Assembly (NCBI GenBank): GCA_017610225.1
Contig: JAFCCM010000028.1
Location: 1-24,370 of the forward strand
Direction: 5' to 3'
Source of the DNA: Candidatus Aenigmatarchaeota archaeon
GTDB taxonomy: Archaea > Aenigmatarchaeota > Aenigmatarchaeia > CG10238-14
Length of the DNA stretch: 24,370 nt
Shown here: positions 13,761-21,946 of the stretch, piece after piece
Position numbering within the stretch: the first letter of the stretch is position 1
How the letters are laid out: each line of letters opens with the position of its first letter
Translations under genes and position numbers: made by a program
Notes under the pieces: generated by a model
The model's database searches: none
Told to the model about the DNA's origin: nothing
Seen by the model: the letters and a program-made list of their open reading frames with translations, nothing else

Positions 13761-15160
13761 TGGAAATCAAAATAATAGGAACAATTGCTATTAGCTTGGT
13801 TGTACTTATTACTTCTCTATTAATTATTAAATCTCTTGGATATGAAATTCAACTGGATTTTGGAAGAAAAATAAAAGGACTCATTAACGAATTATACTCT
13901 ACAGTCTTTGGAAAAAAATATTATAATTTATGTGAGGTTTATGATGGTGAATATATTTCTGTTGATGATTTTGAAACATTAATGAATGCATATTATAACA
14001 AACAATGTGAAGACACTAAAGTAGATGTAATTCTTAGTTTTTCATTGACAAGGGAAGATATTTTAGAGATGTCAAGAAACATTGGGGTAGCAAGAGATGG
14101 AAAATTAATTATTTATGATCATGCAGAACCTCTTGGAATTAAAGCAATAATTATAGATGGGAATTACAGCAAATTTCCTTTTAAGTATAATGATAAAATT
14201 ACTATCTGGAATGATGGCTACCCAGAAAAAGATGTTTTATTAAATCTAACCGGTGTTGATTGTAATATTGATGACTATATTTGTTCACCAAGACCAATCG
14301 AGTATGATAGATGGGGATGTCCTATAACTAATGACAAGAACAGGGGAGAGGGATGTGAATGTAATAGTCAATGTAGAGGAAATCTAATCTGTGACGAAAC
14401 TAACCACTGTTGTCCACAAGGAGAAACTTGGACTGGAACAAAATGTGGTTTCCAACATACTTTTACTATCTTGTTCATACAACTTAAAGAAAAGGGAAAA
14501 GAATTTAAACCAATAGAAAATTTCAGAGAAAAGGTTGAGTTAGGAAAAGATACCTGGATTGGATTAACCCCATTAAAGAATTGTGGTGATAAGGTCGGAC
14601 TAATTGTAGAAGAGAGATATTGTGAAGTTCCTGATCAAAGTTTACTTTGTGGTAATAATGATAAAATTGTTGACAAAGCTTTTATAGATACTAATAAAGC
14701 TATTCTAGAATGTGTCAAAGACTGGGAATATGGTGATACCTACACGAGAATAGAAGGTATACTTCCTGGAGATAATGTTTGTTGTATAGAAGGAATAGGT
14801 TGTGTTGGTGGATATACTGGTGGCTATAATTATCCTCTTGTAAGTTCTGAAGCTAATATTCAATTTGTAAGCAGTCATGAAATGGGTCATACTTTTGGGT
14901 TGTGTGATGAAGCTTATGGTGGCGGAACATGTACTGGTCAATTATTTAAAACATGTGAAAGTAAATATTGTTCTCCTGTAGGTGGTGGAATGGAATGTGA
15001 GCCTGGACCTGATTGTTGTCCAAATAAACCAGAAATGGATAGTATTATGTGTACTGATCCAGGTATATGCAATAGAGAGAACGAATGTTCTTACGCAGAA
15101 AAATTTGCACCAACAAGTTATGCACATCTTGAAAAAGAATTAAATGAATATTGTGAATAG
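13760..15160 (+). CDS. Membrane-anchored extracellular zinc metallopeptidase
   Basis: The 466-residue protein starts with a signal anchor (MEIKIIGTIAISLVVLITSL and on), without a clear Lys-Gly leader. A pilin-like or beta-rich spacer follows. Next is a Cys-rich knot-like segment at about 199-232 (CECNSQCRGNLICDETNHCC). A C-terminal zincin domain contains HEMGHTFGLCDEAYGG, with H373, E374 and H377 as zinc ligands and catalytic Glu, and a G-LCDE that may supply the third ligand. The HExxHxxGxxDE pattern resembles metzincins and IgA-peptidase-like M64 enzymes. At least 30 cysteines suggest disulfides and an extracellular location. It could cleave surface proteins of the cell or of a partner organism (inference). 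Its ATG overlaps the upstream TAA by one base. Confidence 0.78.
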   Translation: MEIKIIGTIAISLVVLITSLLIIKSLGYEIQLDFGRKIKGLINELYSTVFGKKYYNLCEVYDGEYISVDDFETLMNAYYNKQCEDTKVDVILSFSLTREDILEMSRNIGVARDGKLIIYDHAEPLGIKAIIIDGNYSKFPFKYNDKITIWNDGYPEKDVLLNLTGVDCNIDDYICSPRPIEYDRWGCPITNDKNRGEGCECNSQCRGNLICDETNHCCPQGETWTGTKCGFQHTFTILFIQLKEKGKEFKPIENFREKVELGKDTWIGLTPLKNCGDKVGLIVEERYCEVPDQSLLCGNNDKIVDKAFIDTNKAILECVKDWEYGDTYTRIEGILPGDNVCCIEGIGCVGGYTGGYNYPLVSSEANIQFVSSHEMGHTFGLCDEAYGGGTCTGQLFKTCESKYCSPVGGGMECEPGPDCCPNKPEMDSIMCTDPGICNRENECSYAEKFAPTSYAHLEKELNEYCE

Positions 15161-15161
15161 T

Positions 15162-15707
15162 ATGAAAAAAATAATAATTACATTGATTTGTTTACTGTTA
15201 ATACCAACAATTTTTGCTAAGATTGATTTACAAACTGTTTATTCTTTACAAGTAGAAATCTTCAAAGATGATATTGTTACCTTAATGGATCTAACTGCTG
15301 GAAGTGGAACAATTAGCACTTTTCCAACAACAAAAAAAGATTACTCAATCAAAGTTTTGGATCCAGGAAATAAAGTTTTGTTTGATAAAGATATTGAGGT
15401 GTCTTTCATATTACTTTTAGAACCTATGAAAACTGTTCCGTTGAATAGTACTATAATCCATGTGAGAGTCCCATACTTCAGTAATGCCAAAAAAGTATCA
15501 ATTTATCACTTTAACAAGGAGATATTTTCTGTAGATATTTCTGAAGAAATTTGTAATAATAACTTTATCTGTGAATTGGGGGAAAACAAATATAACTGTC
15601 CAAATGATTGTGATGTAAAAAAAGAGTTTTCATGGTTTTTGTTTATTTTAATTGTATTTTTACTTACAATAGCAGTAATTTTCTTCCTGAGGAAATTTAA
15701 CAAATAA
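15162..15707 (+). CDS. Secreted type I membrane protein with NICE/NCPNDC-type Cys motif
   Basis: The ATG at 15162, one base after the protease stop, gives a good signal peptide (MKKIIITLICLLLIPTIFA). The ATG at 15144 would place six extra residues before it and overlap the upstream gene. The extracellular part (about 160 residues) is beta-rich. It ends with CNNNFICELGENKYNCPNDC, an archaeal four-Cys pattern of the CxxGENxxNCPxDC type that often precedes a membrane anchor. A transmembrane helix (FLFILIVFLLTIAVIFFL) and a short Lys/Arg tail complete it. The protein has 181 residues. It is unrecognised beyond this architecture. It may be a partner of the adjacent protease. Confidence 0.8.
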   Translation: MKKIIITLICLLLIPTIFAKIDLQTVYSLQVEIFKDDIVTLMDLTAGSGTISTFPTTKKDYSIKVLDPGNKVLFDKDIEVSFILLLEPMKTVPLNSTIIHVRVPYFSNAKKVSIYHFNKEIFSVDISEEICNNNFICELGENKYNCPNDCDVKKEFSWFLFILIVFLLTIAVIFFLRKFNK

Positions 15708-15728
15708 CTAATTTATTCTAGGTTTCAC
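15708..15728 (+). promoter_or_regulatory. Duplicated promoter element, copy 2
   Basis: CTAATTTATT, then C, then TAGGTTTCAC, differing from 12813-12833 at one of 21 positions. It starts just after the stop of the previous gene and ends 11 bases before the ATG at 15740, the same spacing as copy 1. It contains a TATA-like stretch. Confidence 0.55.
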
Positions 15729-15739
15729 CAAATTACTAT

Positions 15740-17878
15740 ATGAAAGGTTCTATCAAAGCAATTCCAACTTATCTTTATGTTATTATAGGCTTGATTGTTG
15801 GAGTGATGATGCTACTCATGATTTCAAAATATTCTGGGGTATTCAAGGACGAAGAGAAAGATATTGTCATAGATGGGAATAAAAAGGAAATTTCTGAATC
15901 TCTGGTAAAAATTATATATCAATGTTGGGAAGATCATAGGAGAGGATTAGATGATAAGTCAAGTGTTTGTAAAGAAGTTAAATTTGAAAACCAACTTAAA
16001 ATCAAAGAAAAAGATTTGAATGAATTTTTGGATTGTGATATATTACCTAATGCTAATTGCTATCCTGATGTTTGTGAAAGTTGTTCATCTAATTATTTTG
16101 ATGATAATGATAAGATCATTTGGTTTGCAGAACCTGAAAACACTGAACTAAAAATCAGTTATTCGGGTTATTCAAGAAAAATTGTAATTGTTGGTTTTCC
16201 ATGTGATCCTCTTTGCATGTGTATAAATGAATGTAAAGAATTTTGTTTTAATAATGATAAAGAATGTAGAGAATCAGATTATTTTTCTGAATGCAAGTAT
16301 AATTGTGAACATCCAACTACTACAACTACAACGATTACAGTTCCGACAACCACTACAATATTACCAGATATAATTAGTCTTCAAGGTCATAACCCAGGTC
16401 AAGGAATATTCCAATGTCATGCTAATAACGCTGTTGGTAAAGATTATGTGAAAGGTGGTAGTATAATAATCCATTGGGGAAAATTACAACCAGATAGTCC
16501 AGATAGTTTAAATGAAGCAGAAGTACAAAAGCTAATTTCTGAAATTAAAAGAACTGGTAAAAAAGTTTATTTGCATTTTCAAATTTACGGTGGGTTAAGT
16601 GAAGATATTATGCCTTCCTGGCTCAATGTAAATGATTACAAACCAAATGATTGGCCAAAAACTCTTCCTAGAGAAGAGAATGATGAAATTGGAATCATAT
16701 ATATTTTAGATCACTATATACCTGGAAGTGGTGGAACCCCTGTCTGGATTGGTTACCCTGAACCATGGGATGAAAGTTATCACCAGAAATTAAATGATTT
16801 CTTTCAGTTGTTAAACCAAGAATTTGAAAAAGAAGGTGTAAAAAATCGAATAGAGTATATTGAACCTGCAGTAGGAGGTATTTGGGGAACAACACATCTT
16901 TGGTTACCAGATAATAAACTTAATGAATGGGCAAAAGCAGCTGGATGTTCAAATGAAGATTGGAGTTGTTTAGGAGTTCATTTTAATCGGGGAGTTAATA
17001 AAATTATTGATACTTATGCAGAGAATTTCCCAGATATACCATTAATGTTAATAGGAGGAAGTTGTGCTCATGCGGATTGTAATTTCAACATTAATAATGC
17101 CATTAATAAATATGGGATGAAATTAATGTATAAAAATGCTGGTTTAGGAGCTAGAAGCAGTGATTGTGGTTTCAGGGAATATGCATTCAACCTTATTTGT
17201 GGAATTAATACCAAAACAAAATGTGGACAAGAACCAACTGGTAAAAGTATTATTTGTGGGGATAAATGGCAATTTTTCAACCCAGATGACCCTTGTGGAA
17301 AAGATTATGGTCAAATTTACGAACATTCTATAAAGAGAGAAAGGATTAGTTATTACTGTATTTATACTGATGATATAAACTGTCCCGGAACCCAAGGAAC
17401 AAATATATACGTAGCTAGTCATTTAGGGGCTCAAATAGAACTTGTTAACTTTGATTTTAATCCAGGAATAGAAATAGGGACAGGAGAAACACTAACTATT
17501 AATTTCAACTGGAGAAATACTGGATCTACTGCTTTGATTGCACCTCTTAAAAATGGTCAAAAATGGGAAGCAAGTTCCTATAAATTATTTTTAGAATTTG
17601 AAAAGGATGATGATATTGTTCATTATCAAGAATTTGATATTGATCCACCGACTTATACATGGACGACCACAAATCTTCTCTATCAAACTTCAAGTTCAAC
17701 TAGATTTAATATCCCAGAAGATTTAGGGAATAATGGAATTGATACTACATACAAACTTTATGTTGGTTTTACAGATCCGAATGGTGAAAGAAGAAGATTC
17801 GGTGTCAATAACATTAATAATAATGATCTTGAAAACAAAAGATATCTTTTAACTGATTCTTTTGTTGTAAAAGGATAA
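15740..17878 (+). CDS. Pilin-anchored TIM-barrel glycoside-hydrolase-like protein 1
   Basis: This 712-residue protein is a fusion. Residues 1-30 are a class III leader and helix (MKG-SIKAIPTYLYVIIGLIVG). Residues 55-165 hold the Cys-Trp-Glu stalk module (YQCWEDHRRG, DKIIWFAEPENTELKISY). A Cys-rich stretch precedes a Thr-rich linker (192-209), probably O-glycosylated. Residues about 215-560 form a glycoside-hydrolase-like barrel: GQGIFQCH (220-227), GGSIIIHWGKLQP and IEPAVGGIWG (E375 to G383). The C-terminal part (about 575-705) is a beta-sandwich with a TLTINFNWRNTGS motif. This order resembles the DUF4832 type of barrel plus sandwich. Carbohydrate binding or hydrolysis is inferred and the catalytic pair is not established. 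A paralogue follows directly. Confidence 0.72.
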   Translation: MKGSIKAIPTYLYVIIGLIVGVMMLLMISKYSGVFKDEEKDIVIDGNKKEISESLVKIIYQCWEDHRRGLDDKSSVCKEVKFENQLKIKEKDLNEFLDCDILPNANCYPDVCESCSSNYFDDNDKIIWFAEPENTELKISYSGYSRKIVIVGFPCDPLCMCINECKEFCFNNDKECRESDYFSECKYNCEHPTTTTTTITVPTTTTILPDIISLQGHNPGQGIFQCHANNAVGKDYVKGGSIIIHWGKLQPDSPDSLNEAEVQKLISEIKRTGKKVYLHFQIYGGLSEDIMPSWLNVNDYKPNDWPKTLPREENDEIGIIYILDHYIPGSGGTPVWIGYPEPWDESYHQKLNDFFQLLNQEFEKEGVKNRIEYIEPAVGGIWGTTHLWLPDNKLNEWAKAAGCSNEDWSCLGVHFNRGVNKIIDTYAENFPDIPLMLIGGSCAHADCNFNINNAINKYGMKLMYKNAGLGARSSDCGFREYAFNLICGINTKTKCGQEPTGKSIICGDKWQFFNPDDPCGKDYGQIYEHSIKRERISYYCIYTDDINCPGTQGTNIYVASHLGAQIELVNFDFNPGIEIGTGETLTINFNWRNTGSTALIAPLKNGQKWEASSYKLFLEFEKDDDIVHYQEFDIDPPTYTWTTTNLLYQTSSSTRFNIPEDLGNNGIDTTYKLYVGFTDPNGERRRFGVNNINNNDLENKRYLLTDSFVVKG

Positions 17879-17948
17879 TCTTGTCAAGACATCTCGATCA
17901 GAAATTTAATTAGAAATTATTATTACTGACCAAACCATAATTATATAC

Positions 17949-19937
17949 ATGAAAGGTTCTACGATTCTATCAGAAAGTATACTTACAGGATTTTCAATAG
18001 TTATCTCTTTTATTCTCATAGTTTTAGTCGTCAGGGTGGTGCTAACTCAACAATCAAAAGAAACTTATAAAAACTTGTTTGAATCGATTGGAAGAGATAT
18101 TGTTGTAATAATAGATAAGTTATCATCTACTACTGGTTCTAGTTTAATTGAATATAAAATTCCAAAAGGTGTTCATATCAATTTAAAAATAGATTACAAA
18201 ACTGTTTTTGTCTTAGTAGGAAATGTTAGTGTTAAAAAATCGTTCTCCGGAAATCTGAATTCTGGACCATATGATTTTTATGAGCCTGAAGTCCTTTGTT
18301 TTGTGAAAAGTAAGTATGATAATGAAATTGTTATTGTTGATAAAGAATGTTCATGTGATATAAAATCTGGGATATGCGATACTATTACCACGACAACTAT
18401 TACAACAACGACTACTTTTACTACAACTACTATACCAATACCATTTATCCCCAACATATGCGATCCAGAGGAATTAAACGTAAATTTATTCCCTCCCCCA
18501 GGACAAGGTATTTTCCAGTGTCATAGCGATACCTATATAGATAAAGATTTTGTTTCTGGTGGACATTTAATGCTTAACTGGGTTGATATAGAACCCGAAG
18601 AAGGTGAATTTGACTTTTCTAGAGTTGATGCTTTCTTGAATAGATTAAAATCATCACATAAAAGAGGTGAACTAATCTTCATTACTTACAAAAGTTATGG
18701 TGATGTTCGAGGGAGTCCAGACTGGTTATATGAAAAGGGTGCTAAATCTGTGAATTTAGGAGGTGCAAGTGGAATATTACCAGTGCCATGGGATCCTATA
18801 TATCAAGAATATTTGGAAAAAATCCTTAGAGAGTTGGATAAAAAACTCAGAGAAGATGATCCTTGTAAACTCATACAGGACATATGGATATCTGCTGGAG
18901 GGCCTTGGGGTGGCGTCTCTATATATACAACCAACCCGAGTCGACAGTCTGCATGGCTCAAATCATTAAATCCAGATTATGATATGTCCAATACAGGCGA
19001 TAGAAGAAATTTCGCAAAAACATATTCTCAAGGAGTAAGAGATATAATTGACATATATATGGAAACAATTCTGGACCGCCCAGTTAGTCTTATCAATCCT
19101 GTTGCAGGTGGTCTTACAGCAGATGATATAGACAGTCTGGGTAGTTATTCAGGTGATGCTGTAAAGACATATGGAGGTAGATTGTATGTTAAGGAAGCTG
19201 GTGTCGGACTGGGTAATGATTGTGGTGTGAAAGTACATATGGCAAGATTTTGTAAATCAACAAAAGGTAGTTGGCCATGGAATTGTGATTTCGATGAATG
19301 TCCAGCAACTAGATGCTTATATGAACCTCATGGAACTTTGGCACAATTCCAGCAGTATGATTGTGATTATGGGTATAGTTATATAGGGGAATCATTAGAT
19401 GGACAAAAACGGTATGGAGATTGTGCTATTTCAACAAAAGGCTCAATGTTTTGTATATATTCACTTGACTTAAGAGATCCAACCCTAGAACCAACCCATC
19501 AAAAACTTCACTCATATGCTGGCTCTCATATCAAAGTTTTATCAACAGGATTAGAAACTACTTCAGTAGGAGGAAAGATATCCTTTAATCTTGAACTATC
19601 AGGTAATCTTCCACCATTTATTTTTGAAAGAGAAGGGATAAAAGATGTTCCAAGGTCAATGAAAATCAAAATCTATCTTAAAGAAAATGATGAGTTTACA
19701 GACATAGGTTATTTTGAACCATCTCCATCCAGTCTCGCATGGAGAGAAGCGAACTATAGATATCCTAACTTAGCATCAGCTGAAGTTGAGTTTGAAATCC
19801 CAGAATCAATACAATCAGGAAGTTATCATGTGTATGTCGCTTTTCATAATCCAACGTATTATTACAATTGGCCAGTAACTGGAGTTAGTATGGATGACTA
19901 TCATAGATTCGATGTAGGTGATATCAATATTGAATAA
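17949..19937 (+). CDS. Pilin-anchored TIM-barrel glycoside-hydrolase-like protein 2 (paralogue)
   Basis: The 662-residue protein has a class III leader (MKG-STILSESILTGFSIVISF), a beta-rich stalk domain unlike that of its neighbour, and a Thr-rich linker (145-162). A barrel domain follows with GQGIFQCH (185-192), GGHLMLNWVDIEPEEGEFDFSRVDAFL and ISAGGPWG (314-321), and then a beta-sandwich. VDIEPEEGEFDFS is the pattern seen near the second strand of GH42/GH5-like and DUF4832 barrels. Where paralogue 1 has E375, this protein has W313, so the two probably differ in activity. A 70-base gap with an AATTTAATTA element separates them. The gene overlaps the next one's ribosome binding site. Confidence 0.72.
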   Translation: MKGSTILSESILTGFSIVISFILIVLVVRVVLTQQSKETYKNLFESIGRDIVVIIDKLSSTTGSSLIEYKIPKGVHINLKIDYKTVFVLVGNVSVKKSFSGNLNSGPYDFYEPEVLCFVKSKYDNEIVIVDKECSCDIKSGICDTITTTTITTTTTFTTTTIPIPFIPNICDPEELNVNLFPPPGQGIFQCHSDTYIDKDFVSGGHLMLNWVDIEPEEGEFDFSRVDAFLNRLKSSHKRGELIFITYKSYGDVRGSPDWLYEKGAKSVNLGGASGILPVPWDPIYQEYLEKILRELDKKLREDDPCKLIQDIWISAGGPWGGVSIYTTNPSRQSAWLKSLNPDYDMSNTGDRRNFAKTYSQGVRDIIDIYMETILDRPVSLINPVAGGLTADDIDSLGSYSGDAVKTYGGRLYVKEAGVGLGNDCGVKVHMARFCKSTKGSWPWNCDFDECPATRCLYEPHGTLAQFQQYDCDYGYSYIGESLDGQKRYGDCAISTKGSMFCIYSLDLRDPTLEPTHQKLHSYAGSHIKVLSTGLETTSVGGKISFNLELSGNLPPFIFEREGIKDVPRSMKIKIYLKENDEFTDIGYFEPSPSSLAWREANYRYPNLASAEVEFEIPESIQSGSYHVYVAFHNPTYYYNWPVTGVSMDDYHRFDVGDINIE

Positions 19938-20676
19938 AAAAGCTCAATTAAGTTACATAATCAAACCAATGACATTAATAGTAGCTATAGTACTTCTAGT
20001 ATTCTTACTTCAAACACTTTATAAAAATAAAGGAAGGGAAAAAATAGTTGAAAAAAATTTGGACATTATTGGAGCAGCAACTAACATTTTGTTAATTCTT
20101 ACAAATTCTCGAGAATGTCTAGCCTATGATGATTCATTATCAGTCACTAAAGCAAATATACTTGATGTTGAAAAACTTGACTTGTTTGATTCTAACTATC
20201 AGGAAATAGAACCTGACTGTGCAAGAAATTATGAATATGGGTGGAGAGTTAATGTTAAACAAATCGATAGAAATGATGATACAGAAAAAGAATGGAATTT
20301 TGGTACAAAAGAATTTTCAACAGGAAAGTCTCTGAACAATCAAGTTGAATTTTGGATACCAGTTGCAATAAGATATTCTGAAGATAATGTAAGATTAGGA
20401 AAAGTAGAAATTAAACTTGTAGATGGTGAATTAGAAAAATTAGCTGGGTTCTTCGACTGGTCATGTAAAATGGGAGAAATGAATATAATGTCTTCATCAA
20501 CAACAGAAATATTTATCAGCCAGCCTGTGAATTATAGAAACAATGAATTATGTATAGGAAGTTCTTGTAGGGAATTATTATGTGAATTAGTTTACTTTGA
20601 TGGATTTGAAACAAAAGGAATTTATAAAATAACAGTAAATTACCAAGAATCAAATAAATTATTGGTGAGTAAATGA
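19930..20676 (+). CDS. Prepilin-like protein with TTG start
   Basis: The 248-residue protein starts at TTG 19930 (MNKKA-QLSYIIKPMTLIVAIVLLVFLLQTL). The choice rests on an AGGTGA motif at 19916-19921, eight bases upstream, and on the Lys-Ala leader followed by Gln-Leu-Ser. A GTG at 19918 would overlap that motif. The ectodomain is about 210 residues with six Cys, including WSCKMGEM and CIGSSCRELLC, and long polar beta-rich stretches (YGWRVNVKQIDRNDDTEKEW). It overlaps the preceding gene's stop by 8 bases and the following start by 4, so it belongs to a tightly coupled run. A minor pilin role is inferred. Confidence 0.78.
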   Translation: MNKKAQLSYIIKPMTLIVAIVLLVFLLQTLYKNKGREKIVEKNLDIIGAATNILLILTNSRECLAYDDSLSVTKANILDVEKLDLFDSNYQEIEPDCARNYEYGWRVNVKQIDRNDDTEKEWNFGTKEFSTGKSLNNQVEFWIPVAIRYSEDNVRLGKVEIKLVDGELEKLAGFFDWSCKMGEMNIMSSSTTEIFISQPVNYRNNELCIGSSCRELLCELVYFDGFETKGIYKITVNYQESNKLLVSK

Positions 20677-21941
20677 AAGGTCAAGTAATGGAAATGATGG
20701 GATTTTTGATACTCGCAGTCACAATCACTGGAATCATTCTTTTTATGAGAACAAATCTTGCAAGCAGTTATGGGAAAACATTTGCAACTTTATCTAATAG
20801 ACAAGAAGTAGAAGGTATGAGATCTGGAATCAACAGTATTTTATTAACAACAGAAGAAAAATCAGGTAAAACTATTCTTGAATTAATTGGAACTTCTGTC
20901 TACAACGAAAAGGATAATTTAAATTTTGGTCCAGTAGTTGGAAATGTAGATATTAAAGAAGAATTAGAGTGGAGATTTGATTCTGTATTTGGAAACGATA
21001 AATGGTATTTAAGAGTAAAAGCACCAGAAATAATTCCACCTATTCAAGTTGTCATGATATTAGATTCTTCAGCAAGTTTATGTGATGATGTCAAAGATAT
21101 AAAAGAAAATCTATTGCCAATTATTAAAGAATTAAGAGAAGAAGATAAAAAAAATATAACAGCAACAATTTACATGCTTCCTGGTGGAGGGGGTGAATGT
21201 TGTGGAGAAGAAAGAATAAAAATGAAATGTTCTGGTGAAGATGGAATTAATCTAGAAGAGACTTCATATCTTCATTGTGTTGACTTCCAAACATATACTA
21301 GGAATTGTATCAACCCACCAAAAAATGAAGAAGATTGGGGAAGAGGTCTTTCTTGTGCAATTGAAAAGGGACCATTAGAAGGTTGGTTGGACGAATCTAT
21401 AAAAATAGGTATAGTTATCTCAGATGAACTTAGTTATGGTAGTGAGTCTACTGATGGAAATTGTAATGTAAATCGGAATAATAAAGATAGTTTAAAAATT
21501 GGAATAAATGCTGCTAAAAATTTTGGAATGAAGGTTTTCTCGATTAAAACAAACACAGGGAAAAATTCATGCCCTGATTGTTCAGATGAATGTGAACCTA
21601 ATATTTGCATGATGTGGTATGATGATGTTCAGAATTGGAAGAACACATGGGTCGAAAGAAGATTTTTCACAAAGGAAGTATGTGATTGTGATCAAAAAGT
21701 AGAAGAACAAATGAAAGAAATTTCAGAAGAAACTGATGGAGAGTTTTATCCAATTGAAAATGCAGAAGAGGTCTCAGAATCTATAAGAGAAATATTAACA
21801 GAAATAGAAGCGAGACAAGATTATATTTTAGAGGTAGGAAATTCCAAACCTTCAAACAAAAACATCAACAGCCACACTGTCAACATACCTGTACCTTATA
21901 CAGGGGAATATACTGACCTTAATATTTACTATTGGAGTTGA
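20673..21941 (+). CDS. Prepilin-like protein with von Willebrand factor A domain
   Basis: The 422-residue protein has the class III leader MKG-QVMEMMGFLILAVTITGIIL, a helical neck of about 90 residues, and a VWA domain from about 124 to 370. The metal-ion-dependent adhesion site begins in VVMILDSSASL (D131, S133, S135). A later strand IGIVISDELSYG supplies the usual distal Asp, and FSIKTNT and GEFYPIENAEEVSESIREIL follow the VWA strand-helix order. A Cys-rich insertion (GGGGECCGEERIKMKC) sits between strands. The final 50 residues are a beta-rich cap. VWA domains bind ligands such as collagen or partner proteins, so this could be the tip adhesin of the pilus (inference). The start overlaps the upstream stop by 4 bases. 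Confidence 0.82.
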   Translation: MKGQVMEMMGFLILAVTITGIILFMRTNLASSYGKTFATLSNRQEVEGMRSGINSILLTTEEKSGKTILELIGTSVYNEKDNLNFGPVVGNVDIKEELEWRFDSVFGNDKWYLRVKAPEIIPPIQVVMILDSSASLCDDVKDIKENLLPIIKELREEDKKNITATIYMLPGGGGECCGEERIKMKCSGEDGINLEETSYLHCVDFQTYTRNCINPPKNEEDWGRGLSCAIEKGPLEGWLDESIKIGIVISDELSYGSESTDGNCNVNRNNKDSLKIGINAAKNFGMKVFSIKTNTGKNSCPDCSDECEPNICMMWYDDVQNWKNTWVERRFFTKEVCDCDQKVEEQMKEISEETDGEFYPIENAEEVSESIREILTEIEARQDYILEVGNSKPSNKNINSHTVNIPVPYTGEYTDLNIYYWS

Positions 21942-21946
21942 TAAAA

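Noticed and set aside
16312..16370. The ACT/ACA-rich runs at the Thr linkers as microsatellite repeats
   Set aside because: Codons vary (ACT, ACA, ACG, ACC) while Thr is kept, so selection is on the protein and there is no simple DNA repeat.
17879..17948. TCTTG-T-CAAGA small inverted repeat as a terminator
   Set aside because: Only five base pairs with an implausible one-base loop and no following T run.
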